6,469 bases of DNA from Pirellulaceae bacterium (GTDB taxonomy: Bacteria > Planctomycetota > Planctomycetia > Pirellulales > Pirellulaceae). Below are positions 1 through 6,144 of the stretch, piece after piece. The notes under the pieces are model-generated. The model was not told the DNA's origin. It worked only from the letters and a program-made list of their open reading frames with translations, and did no database searches. Numbering within the stretch: the first letter of the stretch is position 1; every line of letters begins with the position of its first letter. The stretch is from the NCBI GenBank assembly GCA_013002105.1, contig JABDKS010000461.1:1-6469 (forward strand), written 5' to 3'. The translations under genes and the position numbers were made by a program.

Positions 1-490
1 TGAGAACAGGGCGTCGAATCCTTCGGTCACCGCGCCAAATAAAGCGCGTTGTTATAGCCTTTACCGCGTGATTCTGCGCGCAAGACCGCCCTTGTGTCGG
101 GGCAGTGTCCCTCCCCCTATTCGGCAAGCCTGGCAAGTACGCAAGGAACTCGGGTGGACCTCTGCAGATGGGCTAACTTCCGCCGTTTAACGGATTCGCC
201 GTCTCAGGGAAGATCCAGGCTGTTGCGGACTGCTCGGCTCGGTTAGCTCCCCCAGGTGATGCAGTCTTCCCGACTACAAATGCACGTGTTAGCGAGCGGC
301 AGGAGATCAAAAAATTTTTTCAATAAAGCCTGGTTTTTCTCGCTTCGGTGCGCTCGCGAAATGCGACATCGAGAGCGTGTTTTGCGACAAACGCTCAGGG
401 TGACAGACAGCAGAGTTGACTGATGGCTGACCGAAGTTTCGGACGCTAGACGTGCGTCTCGAATGCGGTTTCAAATTGCTTGTCGCATGA
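1..490. other. Gene-free region beyond glnS; no recognised RNA or gene
   Basis: I find no convincing coding frame. Short inverted repeats are present: CGCGC/GCGCG (31-48), GGGAAGA/TCTTCCC enclosing 51 bases (207-271), GAGCGT/ACGCTC (373-396), CCGAA/TTCGG (431-442) and AGACG/CGTCT (448-459). There is also a perfect A6T6 palindrome at 309-320. The sequence was compared by eye with tmRNA, RNase P RNA, SRP RNA, 6S RNA, 5S rRNA, tRNA and common riboswitch signatures without a match. Part may be the 3' untranslated region of glnS or the edge of a neighbouring gene's control region. Confidence 0.4.
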
Positions 491-540
491 AGGCGAGGAC
501 CGGGCGCGGCAAGACTTCGCCAGGACAGGTCTTGGCCCAC
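491..540. repeat. Degenerate copy A of the palindromic repeat, just past the glnS stop
   Basis: Aligned without gaps to 2439-2488, this stretch matches at about 37 of 50 positions by eye. The ends are best conserved: AGGCGAGGAC against AGGCCAGGAC, and CAGGACAGGT against CAGTACAGGT. It still folds as an imperfect hairpin (GGCGAGGACC with GGTCTTGGCC). It begins 13 bases after the glnS stop codon, reading along the minus strand. It is read as an older, decayed member of the same family and might also help end the glnS transcript. Confidence 0.6.
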
Positions 541-552
541 CGGTGCGCCTGT

Positions 553-2241
553 CTAATTGGTTTTGCCCTTGGCTTCCATTTTGCCCCAGGTGTCACGCAG
601 GGGAACGATGCGGTTGAAGACCGGCTTGTCGTCGGCGCTGTCTTGGTCGACGACGTAGTAGCCGAGTCGTTCGAACTGCACACGGTCGCCAACTTTGGCG
701 TCGGCTAATGCGGGTTCAACGTAGGCTGTGAGGACATCCAGCGAGTCGGGATTCATGTGGTCCAGAAACGATTTACTCGCTTCGGTTGCGTCGGGGTTTT
801 CGACCGTAAAGAGTCGGTCGTAGTTTCGCACTTCGACTTCGACGGCGTGATCGGCGCTGACCCAATGGATAGTACCTTTGACCTTGCGTCCCGATGTGTC
901 CTGTCCACTTTTGGTGTCGGGATCGTACGTGCACAAAATCTCGGTCACATTGCCATCGGCGTCTTTGACCACGTCGGTGCAGTCGACGATGTAGCCGGCG
1001 CGCAAGCGCACAGCGCCGCCTTTCTTGAGTCGGAAAAACTTGCGAGGGGCTTCTTCGCGAAAATCAGCCCGCTCGATCCAAAGGTTGCCTGAGAAGGGAA
1101 TTTCCCGCTCGCCGTCAGCGTCGTCGCCGGGATTGTTGGCCGCAGTATTCATTTCGACTTTGCCCTCGGTCCAATTCGTGATCGTCAGCTTGACCGGGTC
1201 CAAGACGGCCATGCGACGCCAGGCCACTGCATTGAGGTGTTCGCGGACGGCATTTTCCAATCGGACGACATCGATGGTGCTGTTGAATTTTGCCACACCG
1301 ACATCGGCGCAAAAATTCCGAATCGATTCGGACGTATAGCCGCGCCGACGCAAACCGCTGATCGTTGGCATGCGTGGGTCATCCCAGCCACTGACGTGGT
1401 TCTCCTTGACCAGTTCCAACAGCTTTCGTTTGCTCATCACGGTATAGGTGATGTTCAGTCGCGCGAATTCGATTTGTCGCGGATGATGAATTTTCAGTTT
1501 TTCGCAAAACCAATCGTACAACGGCCGATGATGCTCGAATTCCAGCGTGCAAATCGAGAACGTGATGCCTTCGAGCGAATCACTTTGACCGTGGGCCCAG
1601 TCATACATCGGGTAGATGCACCAGTCGTCACCGGTGCGGTGATGATGGGCACGGAGGATGCGATACATAACAGGATCACGCAGGTTGAAGTTGGGCGAGG
1701 CCATATCGATTTTTGCCCGCAACGTGCGCGAACCATCAGCAAATTCGCCCGCTTTCATTCGGCGGAACAAGTCCAGATTTTCTTCGACGCTACGGTCGCG
1801 ATGGGGGCTGTTCTTGCCGGGCTCGGTGGCGGTGCCGCGGTAGGCCCTCGTTTCATCGCCGGTTAGATCGCAGACGTAGGCATCTCCCGACTGGATCAGT
1901 TGCTCGGCCCAGTCGTAGAGTTGATCAAAATAGTCGCTGGCAAAATGCAGGTTGTCCCACTCGTATCCAAGCCAACGAACGTCGTCCTTGATCGATTCGA
2001 CGTACTCAGTTTCTTCTTTGGATGGATTGGTATCGTCGAATCGGAGATTGCAGCTGCCGTTGTAGGACTGCGCCAAACCGAAGTTCAGGCAGATACTCTT
2101 GGCATGGCCGTTGTGGAGGTAGCCGTTTGGTTCGGGAGGAAATCGTGTAAAGACCCCCGCAGCCTTGCCGTCAGCAAGATCGGCTTCGATCGCTTGTTCG
2201 ATGAAATGTTTGGAGGGACGTTTTTCTGACGACTCACTCAT
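553..2241 (-). CDS. glnS: Glutaminyl-tRNA synthetase (GlnRS), complete
   Basis: This cytoplasmic class I aminoacyl-tRNA synthetase charges tRNA-Gln with glutamine using ATP. At 562 residues it is close to the E. coli enzyme (554). The N-terminal Rossmann domain shows [12 protein letters not shown] at residues 35-46, where HNGH is the HIGH motif with Asn in place of Ile. RFDDTNP follows at 67-73. [15 protein letters not shown] (231-245), the KMSKS equivalent VMSKRK (268-273) and [18 protein letters not shown] (285-302) are GlnRS hallmarks. Residues from about 346 to the end match the two anticodon-binding beta-barrels, including [13 protein letters not shown] and [13 protein letters not shown]. 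By motif alignment, Asp69 and Tyr213 fall at the E. coli glutamine-recognition residues Asp66 and Tyr211. The ATG is chosen because GGAG lies 8 bases upstream and the N-terminus matches the family; the stop is TAG. The gene stands alone between two palindromic repeats. GlnRS is known to have spread among bacteria by transfer from eukaryotes. Identification is very secure. Confidence 0.98.
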   Translation of the reverse strand: MSESSEKRPSKHFIEQAIEADLADGKAAGVFTRFPPEPNGYLHNGHAKSICLNFGLAQSYNGSCNLRFDDTNPSKEETEYVESIKDDVRWLGYEWDNLHFASDYFDQLYDWAEQLIQSGDAYVCDLTGDETRAYRGTATEPGKNSPHRDRSVEENLDLFRRMKAGEFADGSRTLRAKIDMASPNFNLRDPVMYRILRAHHHRTGDDWCIYPMYDWAHGQSDSLEGITFSICTLEFEHHRPLYDWFCEKLKIHHPRQIEFARLNITYTVMSKRKLLELVKENHVSGWDDPRMPTISGLRRRGYTSESIRNFCADVGVAKFNSTIDVVRLENAVREHLNAVAWRRMAVLDPVKLTITNWTEGKVEMNTAANNPGDDADGEREIPFSGNLWIERADFREEAPRKFFRLKKGGAVRLRAGYIVDCTDVVKDADGNVTEILCTYDPDTKSGQDTSGRKVKGTIHWVSADHAVEVEVRNYDRLFTVENPDATEASKSFLDHMNPDSLDVLTAYVEPALADAKVGDRVQFERLGYYVVDQDSADDKPVFNRIVPLRDTWGKMEAKGKTN

Positions 2242-2249
2242 TGAGTGTG

Positions 2250-2253
2250 CTCC
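2250..2253 (-). promoter_or_regulatory. Ribosome binding site of glnS
   Basis: The minus strand reads GCGGAGCACACTCAATG. The GGAG core lies 8 bases before the ATG, a normal Shine-Dalgarno spacing, and supports the start at 2241. Confidence 0.7.
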
Positions 2254-2282
2254 GCGCGGGCCAATCCTGTGAAAATGTATGA

Positions 2283-2363
2283 CTGCCAGTTGGGCAGCTT
2301 ACCGAATATCACCGACAAGTCGTAGTGAGTGTCGGTTCGGCAGATAGCCGTTGCCAATTGGCA
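2283..2363. promoter_or_regulatory. Cluster of palindromes in the upstream region of glnS
   Basis: Three inverted repeats lie 42 to 122 bases before the glnS start. They are CTGCC/GGCAG with a 5-base loop (2283-2297), ACCGACA/TGTCGGT with a 12-base loop (2311-2336), and the perfect 12-base palindrome TGCCAATTGGCA (2352-2363). The first and third resemble each other (TGCCAGTTGGGCA and TGCCAATTGGCA). They could be a regulator's sites or leader hairpins. No clear -35/-10 pair is visible, so this is a weak call. Confidence 0.3.
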
Positions 2364-2436
2364 GAATCGCAGCAACGCTGCCGGACAAGGAGGGATAAGA
2401 ACGCGAGCCCTTTGGCAGCATGGATGTGGGCTTATC

Positions 2437-2488
2437 GTAGGCCAGGACCTGTCCTGGCAAAGTCGCGCCAGTACAGGTCCTGGCCTAC
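2437..2488. repeat. 52-base palindromic repeat (copy B) upstream of glnS
   Basis: A perfect 16-base inverted repeat, GTAGGCCAGGACCTGT (2437-2452) and its complement (2473-2488), encloses a second 5-pair stem, CTGGC/GCCAG (2454-2458 and 2467-2471). One C-T mismatch separates the two stems and the loop is 8 bases. There is no U-tract after the stem, so it looks more like a dispersed REP-like or small mobile palindromic element than a terminator. A diverged copy lies at 491-540 in the same orientation. Short open frames crossing it are artefacts. Confidence 0.8.
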
Positions 2489-2538
2489 AAGAAATCTGAA
2501 AAAGCTCTCACTGGACAGCGCGGCCTTGACTCCTTTAC

Positions 2539-2588
2539 AAAGCGCAAGCGAGTGAATAAGTGATGTCAAATTCACTCGCTCGCGCTTT
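2539..2588 (-). terminator. Strong terminator-like hairpin between the cytochrome gene and glnS
   Basis: The arms at 2539-2556 and 2571-2588 are inverted copies of 18 bases with a single mismatch (A2546 opposite C2581). An additional T-A pair closes the 13/14-base loop. The arms begin with A's and end with T's, so either strand gives a stem ending in a U-rich stretch: TTTTT on the plus strand, and TTTGT on the minus strand. It lies about 90 bases past the cytochrome stop. It is therefore the likely end of that transcript and separates it from glnS. The minus-strand U-tract is short, so termination efficiency is uncertain. Confidence 0.75.
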
Positions 2589-2620
2589 TTGAAGTTGCGC
2601 TTCGTGCTAGTATTCTCTGG

Positions 2621-2656
2621 TGTTTGCGAAACAAAGCCGTTGTTTGCGAAACAAAG
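2621..2656. repeat. Tandem pair of 16-base repeats, each containing a 13-base palindrome
   Basis: TGTTTGCGAAACAAAG occurs at 2621-2636 and again, identically, at 2641-2656, a period of exactly 20 bases. Each copy contains TGTTT-GCG-AAACA, a palindrome around a 3-base centre. Two such sites about two DNA turns apart resemble paired operators, but they lie just past the cytochrome stop and before the terminator, where a 3' untranslated role is also possible. Confidence 0.75.
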
Positions 2657-2680
2657 TGGGGCGTTCTTGCTCAAACGCTC

Positions 2681-4348
2681 TCAGAAGGCCGAGACTTGTT
2701 GCTCGAGCGTTGGCTCCGGCGTGGTCGGCTCGGCTTTCTTGGTCGGTGCCGTTTCAGCCGGCTCGTTTTCTTGGCTCGGAGCGGTCTGCAGCGATCGGAT
2801 GAAATTGATGATGTGCCAGACATCGTCCTGCTCGAACTCGCCGTCGACAAAGGTGGCTGCCGGCATCGGCGTACCAGCGATCCCGGCGACAATCCGCCGG
2901 TAGAGGTCTTCGGATTTGCCGCCACCGCGGAACACGCCTTCGGCAAAGTTGCGCGGGATGGCGTTGACCGGCGGTAGGGCGCCGCGGGCGAGCAGCGGAA
3001 TCAAACGGTCGCGGTCTTCGGGTTTCAGTCCCGCGCGGCTGGTCCAGTCTTTGGTCCAGTCGTCGTAGTCGTTGGTGGTACCATTGCCGAGTCCTTTTTC
3101 GCCGTGACATTTGCTGCATGACGCGACTTTGCCGACAAACAATTCTTGACCCCGTTTGATGGAGGCGTTGATCGCATCGGCTCGGTCACCTTGCTGGAAC
3201 TTGACGATTTCCGCATGAGACTCTGCCACGGGCAGCTCCGCAGGCGGCTGGGGGACTTCGATCACGTCATCCTCGGCCTCCAGCCAAGCGTCGACGATGT
3301 CGGCGGTCATGTCTTCGGCCGTTTCCCACGATTCGATGTACAGATCGTAGGCATCGAAAAGTTCTTCGGCGTTGTCTGCAAAGGTAGATTCTTCGTCTTC
3401 TTCGTCTGCATCACTTTGGATCGGTTTTGCCATTTCGTGGTAGGTCGATACCAAATGTTGAAAATCGTTGAGCTCTTGTTTGAGCGTTTGTCCCTGAACC
3501 AACAGGACGGCCGATTCTTTGAAATCGCGGAAATCATCCAAAAGGTCTTCGTCGATTTTTTCACCATTGATGATCAGTTGATCGGGTTGGATCGCCGGCG
3601 GTTGGTAGTCTTTGGGATTTTCCCCGTTGGGATTTCGTTTCGTCGATTCGTTGCGAACCCACTGAGCCAGTTGGTAGTCCAGGACTCGGTCACCTGATTC
3701 AAGATCGAGTTCAAAGATGGCATCGTCGATCAATGTCCGTTCGAGTTCGCCCCGGATGGAGAGGTAGATCACGTAGTCGGTTAGTGCCTGAATGTCCTCG
3801 CCGTTTAATTCCGGGATTTTCTTCATCGCCGTTCCTGCGATTCCGTCGGCGATCAAGCCGACCAAGTCATCACGAGTTGGTTTGGCGGCGCGTGAAGTCG
3901 ATTTGAATTTGAAAATCCCCATTCGGTAATCGCGCGGATAAGGGTTCAAGATAGCGGCCGTCATGCCGCGACCATTGCCGGTCACGCCATGACAATCAGC
4001 GCAGTGTTTTCGATACAACCCGCGACCATTCTCAAACGGGCCGGCAGCCTTCTCCAAGCGTTCCATCGACACGACTTCGGCAAAGTCCTCTTCCTCGGTG
4101 ATTACCGCCGGTAACTTGGGCTCGTCGGGCGTGCCGAACATTTTACTGACGACCCACATCGCGTCTTTGGACGCTTGCTCGGTCGGAACGTCTTCCTTGA
4201 TCTGGTGCTTCATCGCATGAACCAAATTCGGTTCAAAAGATACCGGTGCGGGCTGATCGCGACTGCAACCGGGCATCACAGACAGAATGCCCAGAATCAG
4301 CAACGCGGTGACGGGCAAGAAAGTGTGGGTGGGGATGAATCGGTGCAT
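2681..4348 (-). CDS. Diheme c-type cytochrome, probable lipoprotein, two duplicated cytochrome c modules
   Basis: The 555-residue protein is a predicted envelope electron carrier with two covalently bound hemes. Residues 1-28 form a hydrophobic leader ending in VMPGC, so Cys28 could be lipidated; the box is imperfect because position -3 is Met. Module 1 (about 95-200) has CADCH at 116-120, with Met175 in AGTAM the likely axial ligand. Module 2 (about 395-525) has CSKCH at 411-415 and Met495 in AGTPM. Both modules share RG-x-LY/LF before the heme site, a PRD/PRN-plus-GIF/GVF segment, and GIAGTxM, so they look like an internal duplication. Between them lies a roughly 195-residue, mostly helical-looking acidic linker containing a DADEEDEES run. 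The tail (525-555) is rich in Pro, Glu and Thr. The ATG has GGAAG five bases upstream. No oxidase or reductase subunit is visible nearby, so the redox partner is unknown. The cytochrome c assignment is secure; the precise role is not. It could be a subunit of a larger respiratory complex or a free-standing carrier. Confidence 0.93.
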   Translation of the reverse strand: MHRFIPTHTFLPVTALLILGILSVMPGCSRDQPAPVSFEPNLVHAMKHQIKEDVPTEQASKDAMWVVSKMFGTPDEPKLPAVITEEEDFAEVVSMERLEKAAGPFENGRGLYRKHCADCHGVTGNGRGMTAAILNPYPRDYRMGIFKFKSTSRAAKPTRDDLVGLIADGIAGTAMKKIPELNGEDIQALTDYVIYLSIRGELERTLIDDAIFELDLESGDRVLDYQLAQWVRNESTKRNPNGENPKDYQPPAIQPDQLIINGEKIDEDLLDDFRDFKESAVLLVQGQTLKQELNDFQHLVSTYHEMAKPIQSDADEEDEESTFADNAEELFDAYDLYIESWETAEDMTADIVDAWLEAEDDVIEVPQPPAELPVAESHAEIVKFQQGDRADAINASIKRGQELFVGKVASCSKCHGEKGLGNGTTNDYDDWTKDWTSRAGLKPEDRDRLIPLLARGALPPVNAIPRNFAEGVFRGGGKSEDLYRRIVAGIAGTPMPAATFVDGEFEQDDVWHIINFIRSLQTAPSQENEPAETAPTKKAEPTTPEPTLEQQVSAF

Positions 4349-4353
4349 GTTAT

Positions 4354-4358
4354 CTTCC
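4354..4358 (-). promoter_or_regulatory. Ribosome binding site of the cytochrome gene
   Basis: The minus strand reads CCGGAAGATAACATG. GGAAG lies five bases before the ATG and supports the start at 4348, which also begins a good export signal. Confidence 0.6.
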
Positions 4359-4374
4359 GGCAGAGACGTTCACG

Positions 4375-4402
4375 TTCGCGCTGAACCACTTTCGCGCTGA
4401 AC
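4375..4402. repeat. Tandem 12-base direct repeat ahead of the cytochrome start
   Basis: TTCGCGCTGAAC (plus-strand reading) occurs at 4375-4386 and identically at 4391-4402, period 16. It lies 27-54 bases before the cytochrome ATG. The position suits paired regulator sites or a leader element, but no regulator is known from the sequence. Confidence 0.65.
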
Positions 4403-4429
4403 ACTGCCTCGTTGTGAAGGAGTTATTGG

Positions 4430-4455
4430 GTGGCGAGTCGAGGGCGACTTGCCAC
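4430..4455. other. Stem-loop between gltX and the cytochrome gene
   Basis: GTGGCGAGTCG and CGACTTGCCAC form an 11-pair stem with a 4-base loop. One pair is G-U in a plus-strand RNA and an A-C mismatch in the minus-strand RNA that these genes would make. No U-tract follows, so it is not a classical terminator. It may be a weak gltX terminator, a processing site, or part of the cytochrome leader. Confidence 0.5.
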
Positions 4456-4590
4456 GGGAACATTGCAGTCCAACATTTCTTGCCAACGCCCGCGGCCAGC
4501 GCCGACGAACCAAGTTTACGACACAGTGCTACTGTCTATCGTATCCTGCCGGATCCATTGATGCACTAATGCCCGGAAAGTTGTCGTGGG

Positions 4591-6144
4591 TCAGTTTGTC
4601 GCGGCGCGCTGCAGTGTCACACCGATTCGATCGACGACTTTTTCCTTGCCCAGCACACCGAGTGTTTCGAACATGCCGAATCCCACGGGCACGCCGGTCG
4701 TCGCGACTCGCAATGCGTGGATGATCTCTTTCAATTCGATGCCTTGGGTTTCGCAAAATCCTTTGACAAACTTTTCCCAGTCCGCAGCGTCGGTCGGATT
4801 CGATTGCGCGACCTGATCGCGAAATTGTGCCAACAGCGGGCAAGCGTTGTCCGGTTTGACGACGCGTTTTTTGAACGCTTTGTCGTCATAGGAGAGTTCG
4901 TCGACAAAGCAGTAATCGAAATCGAGGATATCGCCCGCCATTTTCAGGCGATCCCCTGCCCCGCTGACGACCATCGCCAGTGTCGTCTCGGCACCGGGTG
5001 CGGTGAGCAAACCGGCTTTTTGAGCGAACGGTCGAACCAACTCGATTTGCTCGGCGGGTGGCAAAGCCGCAAACGCGTCGGCTTGGACAGCGAGCAGTTT
5101 CTGGGGATCGAACGACGCGGGGGCTTTATTAACCCGATCAAGCGTGAACAACTCGATCATCTCGTCGACCGTGAATTTTTCCCGCTCACCGTCAAGCGAC
5201 CAACCCAGCAGAAGCAAGTAGTTCAGAATCGCCTCGGGTGTGAATCCGATGTCGCGATAAAAATCGATGATTACCGGGTTGAACGTATCGGCATCGATCG
5301 CGAAATCGCATCGCTGGGCAATCGATCGGCCGTGTGCCAATAGGTTGGCAAAATCTTTGTTCTTTTCGTACTTGGCCAGTTTTCGTTTACTCAGTTTGGC
5401 CGTACCGCCAGGTTCGGCAACGTAGGGCAGATGGGCATATTGTGGCCGGTCGTAGCCAAGTGATTCGAGGATAAAGATCTGTCTCGGCGTATTGGGCAGG
5501 TGCTCTTCGGCCCGGACAACATGCGTGATGCCCAGGTCACCGTCATCGACAACGCTGGCCAAGTGATACAGGCAGCTGCCATCGGCGCGTTGGATCACAT
5601 GATCTTGTTCGGTATCCCACTGCACGCGAACTTCGCCGCGTACTAAATCCTGTATGACACATTCGCCTTCGCGCGGCATTTTCAGTCGAACGACCGCCGT
5701 TCGGCCTTCGGATTCAAACGCAGCAGCTGCTTGATCGTCTTGGGCCATCCAAGCGCGGTCGTACAGAAACGGTTTGCCCGCTGCTTGCGCGGCCTCACGT
5801 TGTGCCTTGAATTCGTCCGGCGTGGCGTAGTCACGGTAGGCATGACCGCTGGCGAGCAACTTTTTGGCGGCCGTTTTGTGTCGCTCAGCGCGTTGTGATT
5901 GGTAATACGGCTCATGCGGACCGCCCACGTCGGGGCCCTCGTCCCAGTCCATTCCCAACCAGCGGAAACCGTCCAAGATCGGCTCAATCGCTTCGTCGAC
6001 GTTTCGCTGCGCATCGGTGTCATCAATTCGCAGCACGAATTGCCCACCAGATTGTTTGGCCAGCAACCAATTAAAAAGTGCGGTGCGAACGCCGCCGATA
6101 TGGAGGTAACCGGTCGGGCTAGGTGCGAATCGGGTACGAATCAT
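4591..6144 (-). CDS. gltX: Glutamyl-tRNA synthetase (GluRS), complete, with an insertion after the KLSKR loop
   Basis: This cytoplasmic class I synthetase charges tRNA-Glu with glutamate. The product also serves the C5 route to tetrapyrroles where that pathway exists. The start at 6144 is chosen because [18 protein letters not shown] is the conserved GluRS N-terminus. The frame stays open for another 46 codons upstream, but that part is not GluRS-like. The protein has 517 residues against about 470 for typical bacterial GluRS. HIGG, the HIGH-motif equivalent, is at 15-18 and RIDDTD at 39-44. [17 protein letters not shown] spans 206-222, the KMSKS equivalent AKLSKRK is at 249-255, and [20 protein letters not shown] begins at 296. 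Most of the extra length lies at about 256-295, between the KLSKR loop and YRDIG. The Cys-rich zinc site of E. coli GluRS is absent ([10 protein letters not shown] at its place), as in several other bacterial GluRSs. No Shine-Dalgarno sequence is visible. Whether it charges tRNA-Glu only cannot be read from sequence, but the GlnRS in this window makes a discriminating enzyme likely. Confidence 0.97.
   Translation of the reverse strand: MIRTRFAPSPTGYLHIGGVRTALFNWLLAKQSGGQFVLRIDDTDAQRNVDEAIEPILDGFRWLGMDWDEGPDVGGPHEPYYQSQRAERHKTAAKKLLASGHAYRDYATPDEFKAQREAAQAAGKPFLYDRAWMAQDDQAAAAFESEGRTAVVRLKMPREGECVIQDLVRGEVRVQWDTEQDHVIQRADGSCLYHLASVVDDGDLGITHVVRAEEHLPNTPRQIFILESLGYDRPQYAHLPYVAEPGGTAKLSKRKLAKYEKNKDFANLLAHGRSIAQRCDFAIDADTFNPVIIDFYRDIGFTPEAILNYLLLLGWSLDGEREKFTVDEMIELFTLDRVNKAPASFDPQKLLAVQADAFAALPPAEQIELVRPFAQKAGLLTAPGAETTLAMVVSGAGDRLKMAGDILDFDYCFVDELSYDDKAFKKRVVKPDNACPLLAQFRDQVAQSNPTDAADWEKFVKGFCETQGIELKEIIHALRVATTGVPVGFGMFETLGVLGKEKVVDRIGVTLQRAATN

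Noticed and set aside
130..200. Faint resemblance on the minus strand to the 5S rRNA segment GGAAGTTA-GCCC
   Set aside because: The surrounding 5S features, such as the CCCGAAC loop and the closing terminal helix, are missing, so the match looks accidental.
307..540. 77-codon minus-strand open frame past glnS
   Set aside because: Its start (GQDLSWRSLAAPGPRLH) is the same palindromic repeat translated in the same frame as at 2437-2488. The peptide similarity reflects shared DNA repeats, not related proteins.
1237..1866. 209-codon plus-strand open frame
   Set aside because: It lies entirely antisense inside glnS, whose protein is conserved along its whole length. It is a shadow frame.
2432..2674. 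80-codon minus-strand open frame between the cytochrome gene and glnS
   Set aside because: It runs through the tandem repeat, the terminator hairpin and the palindromic repeat and has no family resemblance. Its end (GQDLYWRDFARTGPGLR) is simply the translated repeat.
3146..3697. 183-codon plus-strand open frame
   Set aside because: It is antisense to the linker of the cytochrome gene. It shows no recognisable domain and is best explained as a by-product of that gene's codon pattern.
4717..5343. 208-codon plus-strand open frame
   Set aside because: It is antisense inside gltX and has no recognisable domain.
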